Source: Bacteroidota bacterium
Lineage (GTDB): Bacteria; Bacteroidota; Bacteroidia; Cytophagales; Cyclobacteriaceae
Direction of reading: 5' to 3'
NCBI GenBank assembly: GCA_016191555.1
Contig: JACPVX010000008.1
Location: 1-64,000 of the forward strand
DNA length: 64,000 bases
The notes beneath the pieces are model-generated. The model did no database searches and had not been told where the DNA came from. It was given only the letters and a program-made list of their open reading frames with translations. Below are positions 1 through 9,119 of the stretch, piece by piece. Within the stretch, counting starts at the first letter, position 1. Every line of letters begins with the position of its first letter. The position numbers and the translations under genes are program-made.

Positions 1-2
1 GG

Positions 3-220
3 CAGCGCACCGCGATCAACAGCGAGGCCAAGCTGCTGATGCTCCGCCAGGCGTTCGATGTGTGGGGCTGCATCCGCGTCGAGCTCAAGACCGACGTCTT
101 GAACCAGCCCTCGCGCGCCGCGATCGCGCGGATCGGGGCCAGGGAGGAGGGGGTGTTCCGCAAGCACCTCATCACCGAGCGCGGCCGTGTGCGCGACACC
201 GTGTACTACAGCCGTGCCGA
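3..220 (+). CDS. GNAT family N-acetyltransferase, C-terminal fragment (foreign 5' end)
   Basis: The reading frame is open from base 3 and has no start inside the window, so this is the C-terminal part of a gene entering from the left. The residues match the tail of RimJ/RimL-type GNAT acetyltransferases: an [10 protein letters not shown] helix, [17 protein letters not shown] and a final RDTVYYS strand. This family transfers acetyl groups from acetyl-CoA to amines or protein N-termini. The frame continues to base 281, but family-like sequence stops near 215-220, where base composition changes from very GC-rich to the moderate GC of the rest. The last residues called after YYS belong to antisense cysS. 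The fragment looks as if it comes from a high-GC organism and is probably not part of this genome. Confidence 0.75.
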
Positions 221-1420
221 CATTTCAAACAACACGGCACTCACTTTGGCCGAGTTAAAATCATCACTCATCGAAGTATAGCAGTCCGCAGCCATGCGGT
301 TCATTTCCGTAGTCAACTCAGACGCCACCGAAGCCTTGGGCACTTCTACTTTTTTGATGTATGCCAATGCCTGCGCCAGTTTCTTAAACCCTTTCTCAGC
401 CGACTGCATGGCTTCATTCGAGAAGTCGAGTGTGCTGGAGTAGTGCGATTGCAACATAAAGAAGCGCACCGTCATCGGGCTGTAGCCTTTGTCGAGCAAC
501 GAGTGCGTGCCCGCAAAAAGTTCGCGCGGCAAAAAGGAATTGCCCAGCGACTTACTCATTTTTTGTCCGTTTACCGTGAGCATGTTCGAGTGCAACCAGT
601 AATGCACCGGGTCTTTGCCGTTGGCACCCACCGCCTGCGCAATTTCACATTCGTGATGCGGGAATTTTAAGTCCATGCCACCTCCGTGAATGTCGAAGGT
701 TTCACCTAGATATTTGGTGCTCATCACCGTGCACTCAATGTGCCATCCCGGAAAGCCATCGCCCCACGGAGAAGGCCAGCGCATAATGTGAGCAGGCGAG
801 GCCTTCTTCCACAACGCAAAGTCCACCTTGTTTCTTTTCTCGTCCTGGCTGTCCAGCTTGCGACCACTCTCCATCAGATCCTCGATCTTTCGTCCTGATA
901 AAATGCCATAGTCATGCGCCTCATTGTATTTCGGCACATCGAAGTACACCGAACCGTTTACTTCGTAGGCGAGACCTTTTTCAATCAGTCGCTTCGTAAT
1001 TTCAATCTGCTCCACAATGTGTGCGGTGGCGGTAGGCTCGATACTGGGCGGCAGCATGTTAAACTGACGCAACACTTCATGAAAACCTTCGGTGTAGTTC
1101 TTCACCACTTCCATGGGCTCCAGTTGTTCGAGGCGGGCCTTCTTGGCAATTTTGTCCTCGCCTTCGTCCGCATCGTTTTCCAAATGACCTACATCCGTAA
1201 TGTTGCGTACATAGCGCACCTTATAGCCAAGATGGCGAAAGTACCTGCTGATAATATCAAAGGTGAGAAAGGTACGCACGTTGCCCAGGTGCACATCGCT
1301 GTAAACGGTAGGGCCGCACACATACATGCCCACGTGTCCGGGGTTGATCGGTTGAAAAACTTCTTTCTTACCCGAAAGCGAATTGGTAAGCGAAATGGGA
1401 AACTGCTCGTATAACTTCAT
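206..1420 (-). CDS. cysS: Cysteine--tRNA ligase, 3'-truncated
   Basis: Class Ia aminoacyl-tRNA synthetase that charges tRNA-Cys in the cytoplasm. Visible are the N-terminal CGPTVY zinc-site cysteine, a HIGH-type signature (VHLGNVRT), the zinc ligands in WHIECTVMS and HHECEIAQ, and the KMSKS loop ([11 protein letters not shown]). The ATG at 1418-1420 starts the expected [12 protein letters not shown]-terminus. The protein is about 400 residues, whereas family members are about 490. Homology ends in [15 protein letters not shown], at the start of the anticodon-binding helical domain, and the frame then runs into the GC-rich foreign sequence and stops at 206. The missing C-terminus is best explained by a false join near base 215-222, so the real gene is presumably intact. 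It is transcribed divergently from rpe. Confidence 0.95.
   Translation of the reverse strand: MKLYEQFPISLTNSLSGKKEVFQPINPGHVGMYVCGPTVYSDVHLGNVRTFLTFDIISRYFRHLGYKVRYVRNITDVGHLENDADEGEDKIAKKARLEQLEPMEVVKNYTEGFHEVLRQFNMLPPSIEPTATAHIVEQIEITKRLIEKGLAYEVNGSVYFDVPKYNEAHDYGILSGRKIEDLMESGRKLDSQDEKRNKVDFALWKKASPAHIMRWPSPWGDGFPGWHIECTVMSTKYLGETFDIHGGGMDLKFPHHECEIAQAVGANGKDPVHYWLHSNMLTVNGQKMSKSLGNSFLPRELFAGTHSLLDKGYSPMTVRFFMLQSHYSSTLDFSNEAMQSAEKGFKKLAQALAYIKKVEVPKASVASELTTEMNRMAADCYTSMSDDFNSAKVSAVLFEMSARL
212..224. other. Probable chimeric join between unrelated DNAs
   Basis: Left of this point the DNA is GC-rich and codes rightward for a GNAT tail. Right of it the DNA is of moderate GC and codes leftward for cysS. 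Both genes lose their family resemblance within about ten bases of each other, each in the middle of a conserved domain. That is what a misjoined contig or a very recent illegitimate recombination would give. No repeat or insertion element is visible at the join. Confidence 0.7.
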
Positions 1421-1595
1421 GATAGAGATAATCTGGGGCGAAACTACTTAAAATTCAAGTTTTATGACGGATTTCGAGATGCTTTAATCCCAAACGAATT
1501 GTTAAACCGGCAGGTCGTGAAGACACATGCCAAGAGCCGGACGTCCACCAAAATAAATCAGTGCGTTTACCGCAAGATTTGACGAAGGCGAACAT

Positions 1596-1603
1596 TATCT
1601 TTG
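1596..1603 (+). promoter_or_regulatory. Bacteroidota -7 promoter element for rpe
   Basis: TATCTTTG fits the Bacteroidota primary sigma -7 consensus TAnnTTTG. Transcription would begin near 1608 and leave a leader of about 38 nt before the rpe ATG at 1646. A TTTG at 1578-1581 lies 14 nt upstream, closer than the usual ~19 nt, so the -33 element is uncertain. The 225-nt cysS-rpe gap holds nothing else recognised. Confidence 0.55.
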
Positions 1604-1645
1604 CCCGTTCATTAGAAACAAATTCTCAGATACCCGATACCCGTC

Positions 1646-2293
1646 ATGCCCATCATAGCTCCCTCCATACTCGCTGCCGACTTCGCCAACATCGAACGCG
1701 AGGTAAAAATGATCAATGAAAGCGAGGCCGACTGGATTCACGTAGACATTATGGATGGTGTATTTGTGCCGAATATCTCTTTTGGGATTCCGGTGACGGA
1801 AGCCATTAACAAGCACGCCACCAAGCCGTTGGATGTTCACTTGATGATTGTGCAACCGGAAAAATACGTGGACGCTTTCTTCAAAGCAGGAGCGAAGGTG
1901 ATCAGTGTGCACATCGAAGCGTGCCCTCATCTTCACCGCAATATCCAGCAGATCAAAGGTTTGGGAATTAAGGCAGGCGTTGCGGTTAATCCGCATACTC
2001 CGGTGAGCCAGTTGGCAGATATTATTGCCGATGTGGACCTCGTTTGTTTAATGTCGGTAAACCCCGGATTCGGTGGGCAGAAGTTCATTGAAAACACGTA
2101 TGCTAAAGTGAAGGAAATCAAGGCGTTAATAGCAGCTAAGAAATCCACGGCACTCATTGAAATAGACGGGGGAGTCAATACGCAAAATGCGCCATTATTA
2201 TTGGCGGCTGGGGCCGATGTGTTAGTAGCAGGAAACTTCGTGTTCTCGTCACCCAACCCAAAAGAGACGATTCAGCGTTTAAAAGCTTTGTAA
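1646..2293 (+). CDS. rpe: Ribulose-phosphate 3-epimerase
   Basis: TIM-barrel enzyme that interconverts D-ribulose 5-phosphate and D-xylulose 5-phosphate in the pentose phosphate pathway. At 215 residues it is full length. The ordered family motifs are present: SILAADF at the N-terminus, HVDIMDG (metal ligands and catalytic Asp), LDVHLMI, SVHIEA, VNPGFGGQKF in the phosphate-binding loop, EIDGGVN (second catalytic Asp) and ADVLVAGNFVF. The ATG at 1646 gives the canonical start MPIIAPSILAADF. The gene is followed after 47 nt by the LpoB-like lipoprotein gene on the same strand, so a short polycistronic unit is possible though the functions are unrelated. Confidence 0.96.
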   Translation: MPIIAPSILAADFANIEREVKMINESEADWIHVDIMDGVFVPNISFGIPVTEAINKHATKPLDVHLMIVQPEKYVDAFFKAGAKVISVHIEACPHLHRNIQQIKGLGIKAGVAVNPHTPVSQLADIIADVDLVCLMSVNPGFGGQKFIENTYAKVKEIKALIAAKKSTALIEIDGGVNTQNAPLLLAAGADVLVAGNFVFSSPNPKETIQRLKAL

Positions 2294-2340
2294 AGATTGG
2301 CCTGATTTTCGCGTATAGTAGGTAAACCTGTTATTAACTT

Positions 2341-2919
2341 ATGCACATCCGATTGATTCAAGTTTCCCTGATTGTTTTGTTGGCAGCGGGTTGTGCCCGA
2401 ACCGTGTCGCGCATCGACCCCGGACAGCAAATTGACTTGAGTGGCCGATGGAACGACAGCGACTCCCGACAAGTAGCGAATAAGATGGTGACCGAATTGC
2501 TCGCCAGCGAGAAATACAAAGAGTACGCTAAAGCACTTGGCAAAAAACCCGCCATCATCGTGGGCCTGATCAAGAACAAAACCAGTGAGCACATCGATGC
2601 TTCCAACTACATTAAGAAAATAGAGCTGGCCATCTTCAACTCAGGCGTGGCCGACTTAGTCGAAAGCGATTCCTTTCGGGATAAGATTCGGGAAGAACGT
2701 GCACAGCAACAGGACTTTGCGAGTCCCGAAACCGTTTCGCAGTGGGGAAAAGAAACCGGAGCCAACTTGATGCTCTTTGGTGAGATGACTTCCGAAACCG
2801 ATGTGTATAACAAGAAGCGCGTAGTCAACTACATCACCACGTTATTCCTCACCGACATGGAGACCAACAAACGAATCTGGTACGGACAGGAAGAAATCAA
2901 GAAGTACATCCGCAATTGA
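2341..2919 (+). CDS. LpoB-like penicillin-binding protein activator lipoprotein
   Basis: The first 20 residues are a lipoprotein signal peptide ending in a lipobox (LLAAGC). The mature part matches the LpoB/COG3417 family: IDLSGRWND, QVANKMVTELL, a PAIIVGLIKNKTSEHID strand-turn, SGVADLVES, a GANLMLFGEM strand and a terminal IWYGQEEIKK. In Enterobacteria LpoB is an outer-membrane lipoprotein that reaches through the periplasm to stimulate PBP1b. In Bacteroidota the family is common but its PBP partner is not established. The COG3014-type gene 23 nt downstream is a recurrent neighbour of COG3417 proteins, so the two probably form one envelope module. The family call is firm; the PBP partner is inference. 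Confidence 0.85.
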   Translation: MHIRLIQVSLIVLLAAGCARTVSRIDPGQQIDLSGRWNDSDSRQVANKMVTELLASEKYKEYAKALGKKPAIIVGLIKNKTSEHIDASNYIKKIELAIFNSGVADLVESDSFRDKIREERAQQQDFASPETVSQWGKETGANLMLFGEMTSETDVYNKKRVVNYITTLFLTDMETNKRIWYGQEEIKKYIRN

Positions 2920-2942
2920 AGCATGGCGTGAAATAGCAGCTT

Positions 2943-4385
2943 ATGAATTTCGCCCGCCAGCATTCTCCATTTAACTTAAGCTATCAATACATTTGCCGGA
3001 GTGGCGTTATTCTCTGCTTCCTCGTGCTCGTAAGCTCCTGTGCCACATACTACCAGGCCAATTATCAGTTCAACCGCAATTTTGAAAGTGGTGATTTGCA
3101 AGGTGCGTTGGCCACGCTCAAAACACATAGCCGCGATACCGGCCGCGACCGCTTCCTGAATTTTGTCAACAAGGGCCTCGTGCTCTCCATGCTGGGCCAG
3201 TACGAAGAAAGCAATAACTACTTCGAACAGGCCTTTCTCTTTTGGGAAGACTTCAAAGTCGATTACTTCAGCGAAGGAGCTTCGTACTTAGTCAACCCGA
3301 CTATTACGGTTTACAGGGGCGAAGACCACGAACACCTGATGTTGCTTTACTACAAGGCACTCAACTACTTAAAGATGCAGAAGACAGAGGAAGCTTTGGT
3401 GGAATGCCGAAGGCTCAACATTCGCCTCCAGCAATTAAGCGACCGCTACTCCTCCGACAATTATTATAAACGCGATGCCTTTGTGCAGAATTTGATGGGG
3501 ATTATCTATGATGCCGACAAAGATTACAACAACGCTTTCATCGCCTACAAAAACTCGTTGGAATCTTATCAGAATGAATACCAAAAGATGTTTCAGTTTT
3601 CGGCACCCCGCCAGTTAAAACTGGATATCCTTCGCACCGCCTGGCTTAGCGGCATGCAAAGTGAGTATGACAAGTACAAGGAAGAGTTCGCCATGCCCGA
3701 CTATCAGTACACTCCGCAGGAAGGAGGGGAGTTGATTTTCTTCTGGCATTCCGGCTTGGCCCCTTACAAAGCAGAATGGGGAATCAATTTTGTCATCGAT
3801 CATGGCAGCGACTACTTTATCTTCCGGAACAGTGAGTTAAACCTGACCTTCCAGTTTCCTAAGTCGGGGTACTCAAAAGACGAAGCTGATGCACTCACTC
3901 GATTGGAGTTCTTCCATGTTGCGTTTCCGCGATACGTGGAGCGTTCCCTTTATTTTGACGAAGGCAACGTGGTGGTCAACAATCAAACCTATCCGCTTGA
4001 GTTGACCGAAGATGTGAACAAAATTGCCTTCAAGGTATTAGAAGAACGAATGGGCTTTGAGCTGAGCAAGGCCCTGATCCGATTGGCGATTAAGAAAGCA
4101 TCCGAGTATACCGCGAAGAAGGAAGACAAACGATGGGGAGCGATTTTGGGAATCGTCAACACCCTCACCGAAAAAGCCGACACCCGCAATTGGCAAACCC
4201 TGCCGCACAGTATTTATTACGCGCGCGTTCCCCTGCCCGAAGGACAGTCCACGGTTACACTTAGCTTAGGCGGAGTAAGGCGCGAGCGCGATGAAAGAAC
4301 GTTTACGTACGAGGTGAAAAAAGGGCAAGTACTATACCACACGTTCAGTTCGTTAGAAACCACATTCGGAAACAATAGAAACTAA
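2943..4385 (+). CDS. COG3014-type TPR-like lipoprotein
   Basis: A 480-residue protein with an uncleaved-looking N-terminal extension followed by a hydrophobic segment and lipobox (LVLVSSCATYY). Residues ~45-240 are TPR-like helical repeats (GDLQGALATLKTH; YEESNNYFEQA; EEALVECRRLN; KDYNNAFIAYKNSLE). The C-terminal half is a beta-rich domain ending in YYARVPL...GQVLYHTFSSLE. This layout matches COG3014, an uncharacterised family often encoded beside LpoB-like (COG3417) lipoproteins, as here with a 23-nt gap. It is probably an outer-membrane-anchored periplasmic protein in cell-wall or envelope assembly. Its specific biochemical role is unknown. The stop codon is in the same frame as the next gene. 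Confidence 0.75.
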   Translation: MNFARQHSPFNLSYQYICRSGVILCFLVLVSSCATYYQANYQFNRNFESGDLQGALATLKTHSRDTGRDRFLNFVNKGLVLSMLGQYEESNNYFEQAFLFWEDFKVDYFSEGASYLVNPTITVYRGEDHEHLMLLYYKALNYLKMQKTEEALVECRRLNIRLQQLSDRYSSDNYYKRDAFVQNLMGIIYDADKDYNNAFIAYKNSLESYQNEYQKMFQFSAPRQLKLDILRTAWLSGMQSEYDKYKEEFAMPDYQYTPQEGGELIFFWHSGLAPYKAEWGINFVIDHGSDYFIFRNSELNLTFQFPKSGYSKDEADALTRLEFFHVAFPRYVERSLYFDEGNVVVNNQTYPLELTEDVNKIAFKVLEERMGFELSKALIRLAIKKASEYTAKKEDKRWGAILGIVNTLTEKADTRNWQTLPHSIYYARVPLPEGQSTVTLSLGGVRRERDERTFTYEVKKGQVLYHTFSSLETTFGNNRN

Positions 4386-4399
4386 TTTGTTCTAATTCT

Positions 4400-4407
4400 T
4401 ATCTTTA
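4400..4407 (+). promoter_or_regulatory. -7 promoter element before the beta-barrel gene
   Basis: TATCTTTA differs from TAnnTTTG only at the last base and has a TTTG 10 nt upstream (4386-4389), closer than usual. It would give a leader of only about 12-16 nt to the non-ATG start proposed at 4425-4428. Moderate support only. Confidence 0.35.
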
Positions 4408-4424
4408 AGCTTCGAAAAAACCGT

Positions 4425-5450
4425 ATTCTGAAATCGACACTCCAAATAGCGCTCTTCACCCTCTTGGCGGCAGTACTTCCAATCGTTACGCAGGCGCAGG
4501 ATCAAGGAGGCTCGGGGATTCCTTTAGATCATTTTTATACCAAGCGCGAATCGGGCGGTGCTTTTCGTAAGATACTGACCAAGATCACGTTCGGGGCCAA
4601 TTTGGGGTATGGGAATAGTTACCTGAGTCACGACCTTTCTGGATTAGGACTTTATCAAGTGCCTAATTTGAACCCACAAATATTCGTGGTCGACTCATTG
4701 ACTAGGTATAGCAATTGGGTAAACGATCCTTCGATAGATAAAACATTACCTTCCAATACAGCTTTTTATTCGAATCCCGGCAAGGCCAATATTGGCTTCA
4801 AAGGAAATGCATTGAACATTCCTCTTAATTTGTTTTTGTATTATGGATTTAACCGGTATCGTGTGGGTGCAGGCTACTCGTATGAAATAATGAGTATCGG
4901 CACGCTGAACCCTACTGCATTAACCGACAAGATTAAGAGCCTGCAATTGCCCAACTCATCCGGCTTTGTCAGTAAATACTATTTGCTGCTCGGAGCATCC
5001 TTTTATCGTTCGGGCGATTATTTGTTTACTGGTGATATGCACCTGGGAAGTTTTACACCAACCGGTAACTTTAGTTCAACCGTCACGGGAGGCATGTATT
5101 TTGATTTGGGGCTAACGGCCGAGCGCGAGTTTTCAGAATACTTTAGAGTTTTTGTTCGACCTTCCTACGAATTAAAAAGTTATTCTGTGCCGTTGCCGGG
5201 AAGCAGCAAGGTCATCGAAAACAATATGAACGCTCTCTACTTCAACTTTGGCGTCACCTATCGGATACCGGAGTTGCCAAGATGTTTCCTGAAAGATTGC
5301 CACGTGCAAATCAACCACGCACATGGTAATAAAGAGTACCGCAGCCGCAGACATCCGTTCTTCAAAAAGCAGAATCCGGGCTATGGCGAAAACGACAAAA
5401 CGCTGATCAAGTATCGCGGCAAAAACAAGAAGAAATTAAATCCCTATTAA
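4425..5450 (+). CDS. Outer-membrane beta-barrel protein
   Basis: The protein is rich in alternating hydrophobic/aromatic strands (ITFGANLGYGNSYL, LNLFLYYGFNRYRVGAGYSYEI, KYYLLLGASFYR, LYFNFGVTYRI), as in Bacteroidota outer-membrane barrels. The C-terminus is a basic tail rich in Lys, Arg and His. No ATG precedes the mature protein. The nearest TTG (4464) would cut into the signal peptide, whereas the frame back to ATT/CTG at 4425-4430 encodes LKSTLQIALFTLLAAVLPIVTQAQD, a good signal peptide split here as LKSTLQIALFTLL and AAVLPIVTQAQD. I therefore place the start at a non-ATG codon near 4425. A TATCTTTA element at 4400-4407 would start transcription ~15 nt upstream. Function unknown. Confidence 0.7.
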   Translation: MLKSTLQIALFTLLAAVLPIVTQAQDQGGSGIPLDHFYTKRESGGAFRKILTKITFGANLGYGNSYLSHDLSGLGLYQVPNLNPQIFVVDSLTRYSNWVNDPSIDKTLPSNTAFYSNPGKANIGFKGNALNIPLNLFLYYGFNRYRVGAGYSYEIMSIGTLNPTALTDKIKSLQLPNSSGFVSKYYLLLGASFYRSGDYLFTGDMHLGSFTPTGNFSSTVTGGMYFDLGLTAEREFSEYFRVFVRPSYELKSYSVPLPGSSKVIENNMNALYFNFGVTYRIPELPRCFLKDCHVQINHAHGNKEYRSRRHPFFKKQNPGYGENDKTLIKYRGKNKKKLNPY

Positions 5451-5541
5451 AGCTATTTCTTTCGGTTTTTCTGCCTTTTTGCACTTCATATTTAAGGCTT
5501 TTTGAACTACATTGCGTGCTTATTAAAACCTACTACGAACC

Positions 5542-8055
5542 GTGGCCGAAGAAAGTACGAACCTGCCTGAAAGACAGAGTATAATCCCGATAAATATTGA
5601 AGATGAAATGCGCGGTGCCTACATCGATTATTCGATGTCGGTAATCGTTTCGCGCGCCTTACCCGATGTACGGGATGGTCTGAAACCTGTACACAGACGC
5701 GTTCTTTATGGAATGCTCGAATTGGGTGTCAACTACAACAAACCCTTTAAGAAATCAGCCCGTATTGTCGGTGATGTAATGGGTAAGTATCACCCACACG
5801 GTGACTCTTCCATTTACGATACCATGGTGCGGATGGCACAGGAATGGTCCATGCGTTACATGCTGGTAGATGGACAAGGAAACTTCGGATCTGTAGATGG
5901 TGACCCTCCGGCTGCGATGCGTTATACCGAGGCTCGTCTGCGCAGAATTGCGGAAGAGCTATTGGCCGATATCAACAAAGATACCGTTGACTTCCAGCCA
6001 ACCTATGACGATCAGAATACAGAACCAACCGTGTTGCCGGCAAAGGTTCCTAACTTGTTAGTGAATGGTTCTTCCGGTATTGCAGTGGGTATGGCCACCA
6101 ACATGGCGCCACACAACCTAGTTGAAGTAATCGATGGTATCATTGCTTACATCGACAATCGTGAAATTACTATTCCCGAGTTGATGAAGTTTGTGGTAGC
6201 TCCCGATTTCCCTACTGGGGGAATTATCTATGGATATCAAGGGGTTCAGGAAGCGTATCTCACGGGTCGTGGACGCATTGTGATCCGCGCCAAAGCAGAG
6301 ATTGTAACCAACGCCAATGGTAAAGATCAGATTGTGGCTACTGAGATCCCTTATCAGGTGAACAAGGCGCAGATGATCGAGCGCACGGCCGTCATGATCA
6401 ATGATAAGAAGATTGAAGGCATCAGCGATATGCGCGATGAGTCGGATCGCGAAGGGTTCCGGGTGGTGTATGATCTAAAGAAAGATGCCATTCCAAATAT
6501 TGTCTTAAACAACCTTTTCAAATACACACAGCTACAATCTTCTTTTGGTGTGAACAATGTGGCGCTGGTAAAAGGCCGCCCGCAGACGTTGAACCTGAAG
6601 GATTTGATCGTTCACTTCGTTGAACATCGTCATGAAGTAGTAGTTCGCAGAACGAAATTCGAATTAGACGAAGCCGAAAAGAGAGCACATATCTTAGAAG
6701 GCTATCTCATCGCACTCGATCACTTAGATGAAGTCATTTCTCTCATCCGCAATTCAAAAGATCCGGATGTAGCGAAAGCAGGCTTGATGGAACGCTTCGG
6801 TTTATCCGAAATCCAATCCAAAGCCATCTTGGAAATGCGTCTGCAACGCCTCACCGGTCTGGAGCGCGAGAAAATCCAAAATGAATATGCCGAAGTGAAA
6901 GCTCTAATCGAGCGATTGAAAGAAATCCTGAGCAGCGAGCCGGTGCGCATGGGGATTATTAAAACCGAGCTGGCCGAAATCAAAGAACGCTACGGAGACG
7001 CTCGGAGAACGCAAGTGGTTCATAGCGAAGAGGATATTACGGTAGAAGACATGATCCCGAATGAAGAGATGGTGATCACCATTTCGAATCAGGGATATGT
7101 GAAGCGCACCTCATTGTCTGAGTACCGCACACAGGGAAGAGGCGGAGTTGGTTCGAAGGCGGTAACTACCAAAGACGATGACTTTACAGAGCATTTATTT
7201 GTGGCGCAAGCACACAATTACTTGTTGATTTTCACTGCTTTAGGTCAGGTGTATTGGAAGAAAGTGTACGAGATTCCAGAAGGAACCAAAACCTCCAAAG
7301 GAAGAGCGATTCAAAACCTGCTGAATATTCAGCCGGGTGATAGTGTTCGTGCGGTATTGAATGTGAAAAGCATTGAAGATCAGGAGTATATCAACAATAC
7401 ATTCGTGATTTTGTGTACCGAGAAGGGTACCATCAAGAAAACTTCGATGGAAGCCTATTCACGCCCACGTGCGAACGGTATTACGGCCATCACCATTCAC
7501 GAAGGCGATCGCCTACTGAATGCAGCCCTCACCAATGGAAAGAACCACATCATCATCGCGAAAAGCGAAGGTAAAGCGGTTCACTTTGATGAAGGCGATG
7601 TACGCCCGATGGGTCGCACAGCAGCCGGTGTTCGGGGTGTAACCTTGGAATCGGAAGAAGATAAAGTGATTGGAATGGTGTGTATTTCGCGCGAAGATGC
7701 CAATTTGTTGGTGGTTTCAGAGAAGGGTTACGGCAAACGAAGCGACATCACCGACTACCGGATTACCCGCAGGGGTGGAAAAGGAGTGAAAACAATCAAC
7801 GTAACCGAAAAAACTGGCAAGCTTGTTGCAATTAAAGAGGTTGTAGACAATGACGATTTGATGATTATTAATAAGTCAGGTATCAGTATCCGCATCAAAG
7901 TGGAAGAATTGAGAGTGATGGGCCGCGCAACGCAAGGAGTGAGGCTGATTAAGCTCAATGACGATGATGCAATTTCTTCGGTAGAAAAAATACAGAAGAT
8001 TGAAATTGATGGTGACGCAATTGAGCCTTCATCAGAGCCAGAACCTACGAACTAA
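5542..8055 (+). CDS. gyrA: DNA gyrase subunit A
   Basis: Type IIA topoisomerase breakage-reunion subunit, which with GyrB introduces negative supercoils. At 837 residues it is full length. Residues ~10-480 form the winged-helix, tower and coiled-coil core with the catalytic tyrosine at about residue 128 ([10 protein letters not shown]). The quinolone region reads [10 protein letters not shown], so the residues equivalent to E. coli Ser83 and Asp87 are wild type. Residues ~520-810 are the beta-pinwheel C-terminal domain, with the GyrA box as RRGGKG in [11 protein letters not shown]. That box separates GyrA from ParC. The start is GTG at 5542 ([12 protein letters not shown]), ahead of the conserved [10 protein letters not shown]; no ATG is available there. 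The gene is followed after 29 nt by a TPR gene. Confidence 0.97.
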   Translation: MAEESTNLPERQSIIPINIEDEMRGAYIDYSMSVIVSRALPDVRDGLKPVHRRVLYGMLELGVNYNKPFKKSARIVGDVMGKYHPHGDSSIYDTMVRMAQEWSMRYMLVDGQGNFGSVDGDPPAAMRYTEARLRRIAEELLADINKDTVDFQPTYDDQNTEPTVLPAKVPNLLVNGSSGIAVGMATNMAPHNLVEVIDGIIAYIDNREITIPELMKFVVAPDFPTGGIIYGYQGVQEAYLTGRGRIVIRAKAEIVTNANGKDQIVATEIPYQVNKAQMIERTAVMINDKKIEGISDMRDESDREGFRVVYDLKKDAIPNIVLNNLFKYTQLQSSFGVNNVALVKGRPQTLNLKDLIVHFVEHRHEVVVRRTKFELDEAEKRAHILEGYLIALDHLDEVISLIRNSKDPDVAKAGLMERFGLSEIQSKAILEMRLQRLTGLEREKIQNEYAEVKALIERLKEILSSEPVRMGIIKTELAEIKERYGDARRTQVVHSEEDITVEDMIPNEEMVITISNQGYVKRTSLSEYRTQGRGGVGSKAVTTKDDDFTEHLFVAQAHNYLLIFTALGQVYWKKVYEIPEGTKTSKGRAIQNLLNIQPGDSVRAVLNVKSIEDQEYINNTFVILCTEKGTIKKTSMEAYSRPRANGITAITIHEGDRLLNAALTNGKNHIIIAKSEGKAVHFDEGDVRPMGRTAAGVRGVTLESEEDKVIGMVCISREDANLLVVSEKGYGKRSDITDYRITRRGGKGVKTINVTEKTGKLVAIKEVVDNDDLMIINKSGISIRIKVEELRVMGRATQGVRLIKLNDDDAISSVEKIQKIEIDGDAIEPSSEPEPTN

Positions 8056-8084
8056 CCCAAATTTAAACTATAAATTAAAGTACA

Positions 8085-9032
8085 ATGAAAAAGACAGCGA
8101 TAGCGCTATTGTTCCTTCTCCCGATGGCCGTGATGGCGCAAAAGGAGATAAAGCCCAGTATCAACAAAGCTGAAAAGGCGTTGAAATCTGGTAAATTGGA
8201 TGAAGCGAAAGCCATTATTGATGTGACGGTAACAAGCCCGGAAGTGATGGTGGATAAGAAAGGAAATCCTTCTAAAAATGCGGCCAAAGCCTGGTATTTG
8301 AAAGGTTTGATTTACGCTTCCATCGACACAACGAAAGAAGCAAAGTGGAAGACACTGGAGGCTGAACCATTTAATGTAGCAAAAGAGGCGTTTGCAAAAA
8401 GTAAGGAAATCGACAAAACGGAGTTAACTTTTTTCAATGATGAGAATTCAATTCCGCTCTTGAACTCGCAATTGGAGTCAAAGTTGGCTCAGTCTTATTT
8501 GAACGTGAGTTTAAAAGCCTATCAGGAAGAGAAAGATTACAAGAAAGCTTTCAAGTACATGGAACGAGTAGTTTACATGATTCCCAACGACACATCGATG
8601 TTGATGAATGCGGGTGTTTACTTTGCGCCATCGGCTGAGGAATATGATAAAGCCATTGATTACATCACCCGCTACCATGAAAAAGGTGGAAAAAACCAGG
8701 ATGGTTACATCCAGCTTTACAGCATCTACCGCGACAAGAAAAAGGATAATGAAAAGGCATTGGAGACTGCAAAAGCGATGATCGCTAAGTATCCAAACAA
8801 TGCAGATTTTCAACGCTATGAGTTGGATATCTACATCAAAATGGGCCGCTTACCCGAGGCAAAAGCCATCATGGAAAAGAATGCCAATGCCAATCCTTCC
8901 GATGTAGAATCAAGATTCTATTTGGGTGTTATCAGCAACGAAATGAAAAACCCGGTAGAGGCGAAGAAATGGTTTAATGAGGCTATTAAAGTAGATCCTA
9001 ATCATTATGCGTTGAAGTTGGAGGTGGATTAA
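8085..9032 (+). CDS. Secreted/periplasmic TPR repeat protein
   Basis: 315 residues with a signal peptide (KKTAIALLFLLPMAVMAQ) followed by tetratricopeptide-like helical pairs through the whole mature protein: KAEKALKSGKLDEAKAII near residue 30, YLKGLIYASID near 75, YKKAFKYMERVVYMIPND near 155, ALETAKAMIAKYPNN near 230, LPEAKAIMEKNANANP near 265 and PVEAKKWFNEAIKVDPNH at the end. TPRs mediate protein-protein contact, so this is a scaffold-type protein. No enzymatic domain is visible. It lies 29 nt after gyrA, probably on the same transcript, and ends at a strong terminator. Its partner is not evident. Confidence 0.8.
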   Translation: MKKTAIALLFLLPMAVMAQKEIKPSINKAEKALKSGKLDEAKAIIDVTVTSPEVMVDKKGNPSKNAAKAWYLKGLIYASIDTTKEAKWKTLEAEPFNVAKEAFAKSKEIDKTELTFFNDENSIPLLNSQLESKLAQSYLNVSLKAYQEEKDYKKAFKYMERVVYMIPNDTSMLMNAGVYFAPSAEEYDKAIDYITRYHEKGGKNQDGYIQLYSIYRDKKKDNEKALETAKAMIAKYPNNADFQRYELDIYIKMGRLPEAKAIMEKNANANPSDVESRFYLGVISNEMKNPVEAKKWFNEAIKVDPNHYALKLEVD

Positions 9033-9053
9033 TCCATTATTCACAGAGCAATT

Positions 9054-9088
9054 AAAAGGTCAAAGGAATTCTCCTTTGACCTTTTTGT
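9054..9088. terminator. Bidirectional intrinsic terminator
   Basis: A 14-bp perfect stem (AAAAGGTCAAAGGA / TCCTTTGACCTTTT) with a four-base loop is followed by a T run on the plus strand and preceded by an A run. It can therefore end both the gyrA-TPR transcript and the convergent DUF2911 gene. Confidence 0.9.
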
Positions 9089-9119
9089 TTTCTATCGATG
9101 AGGTGAAGCGATCAACTTC

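Noticed and set aside
62..670. Plus-strand 202-codon frame over the 5' join
   Set aside because: It is a shadow antisense to cysS, with Arg/His-rich composition and no conserved motif.
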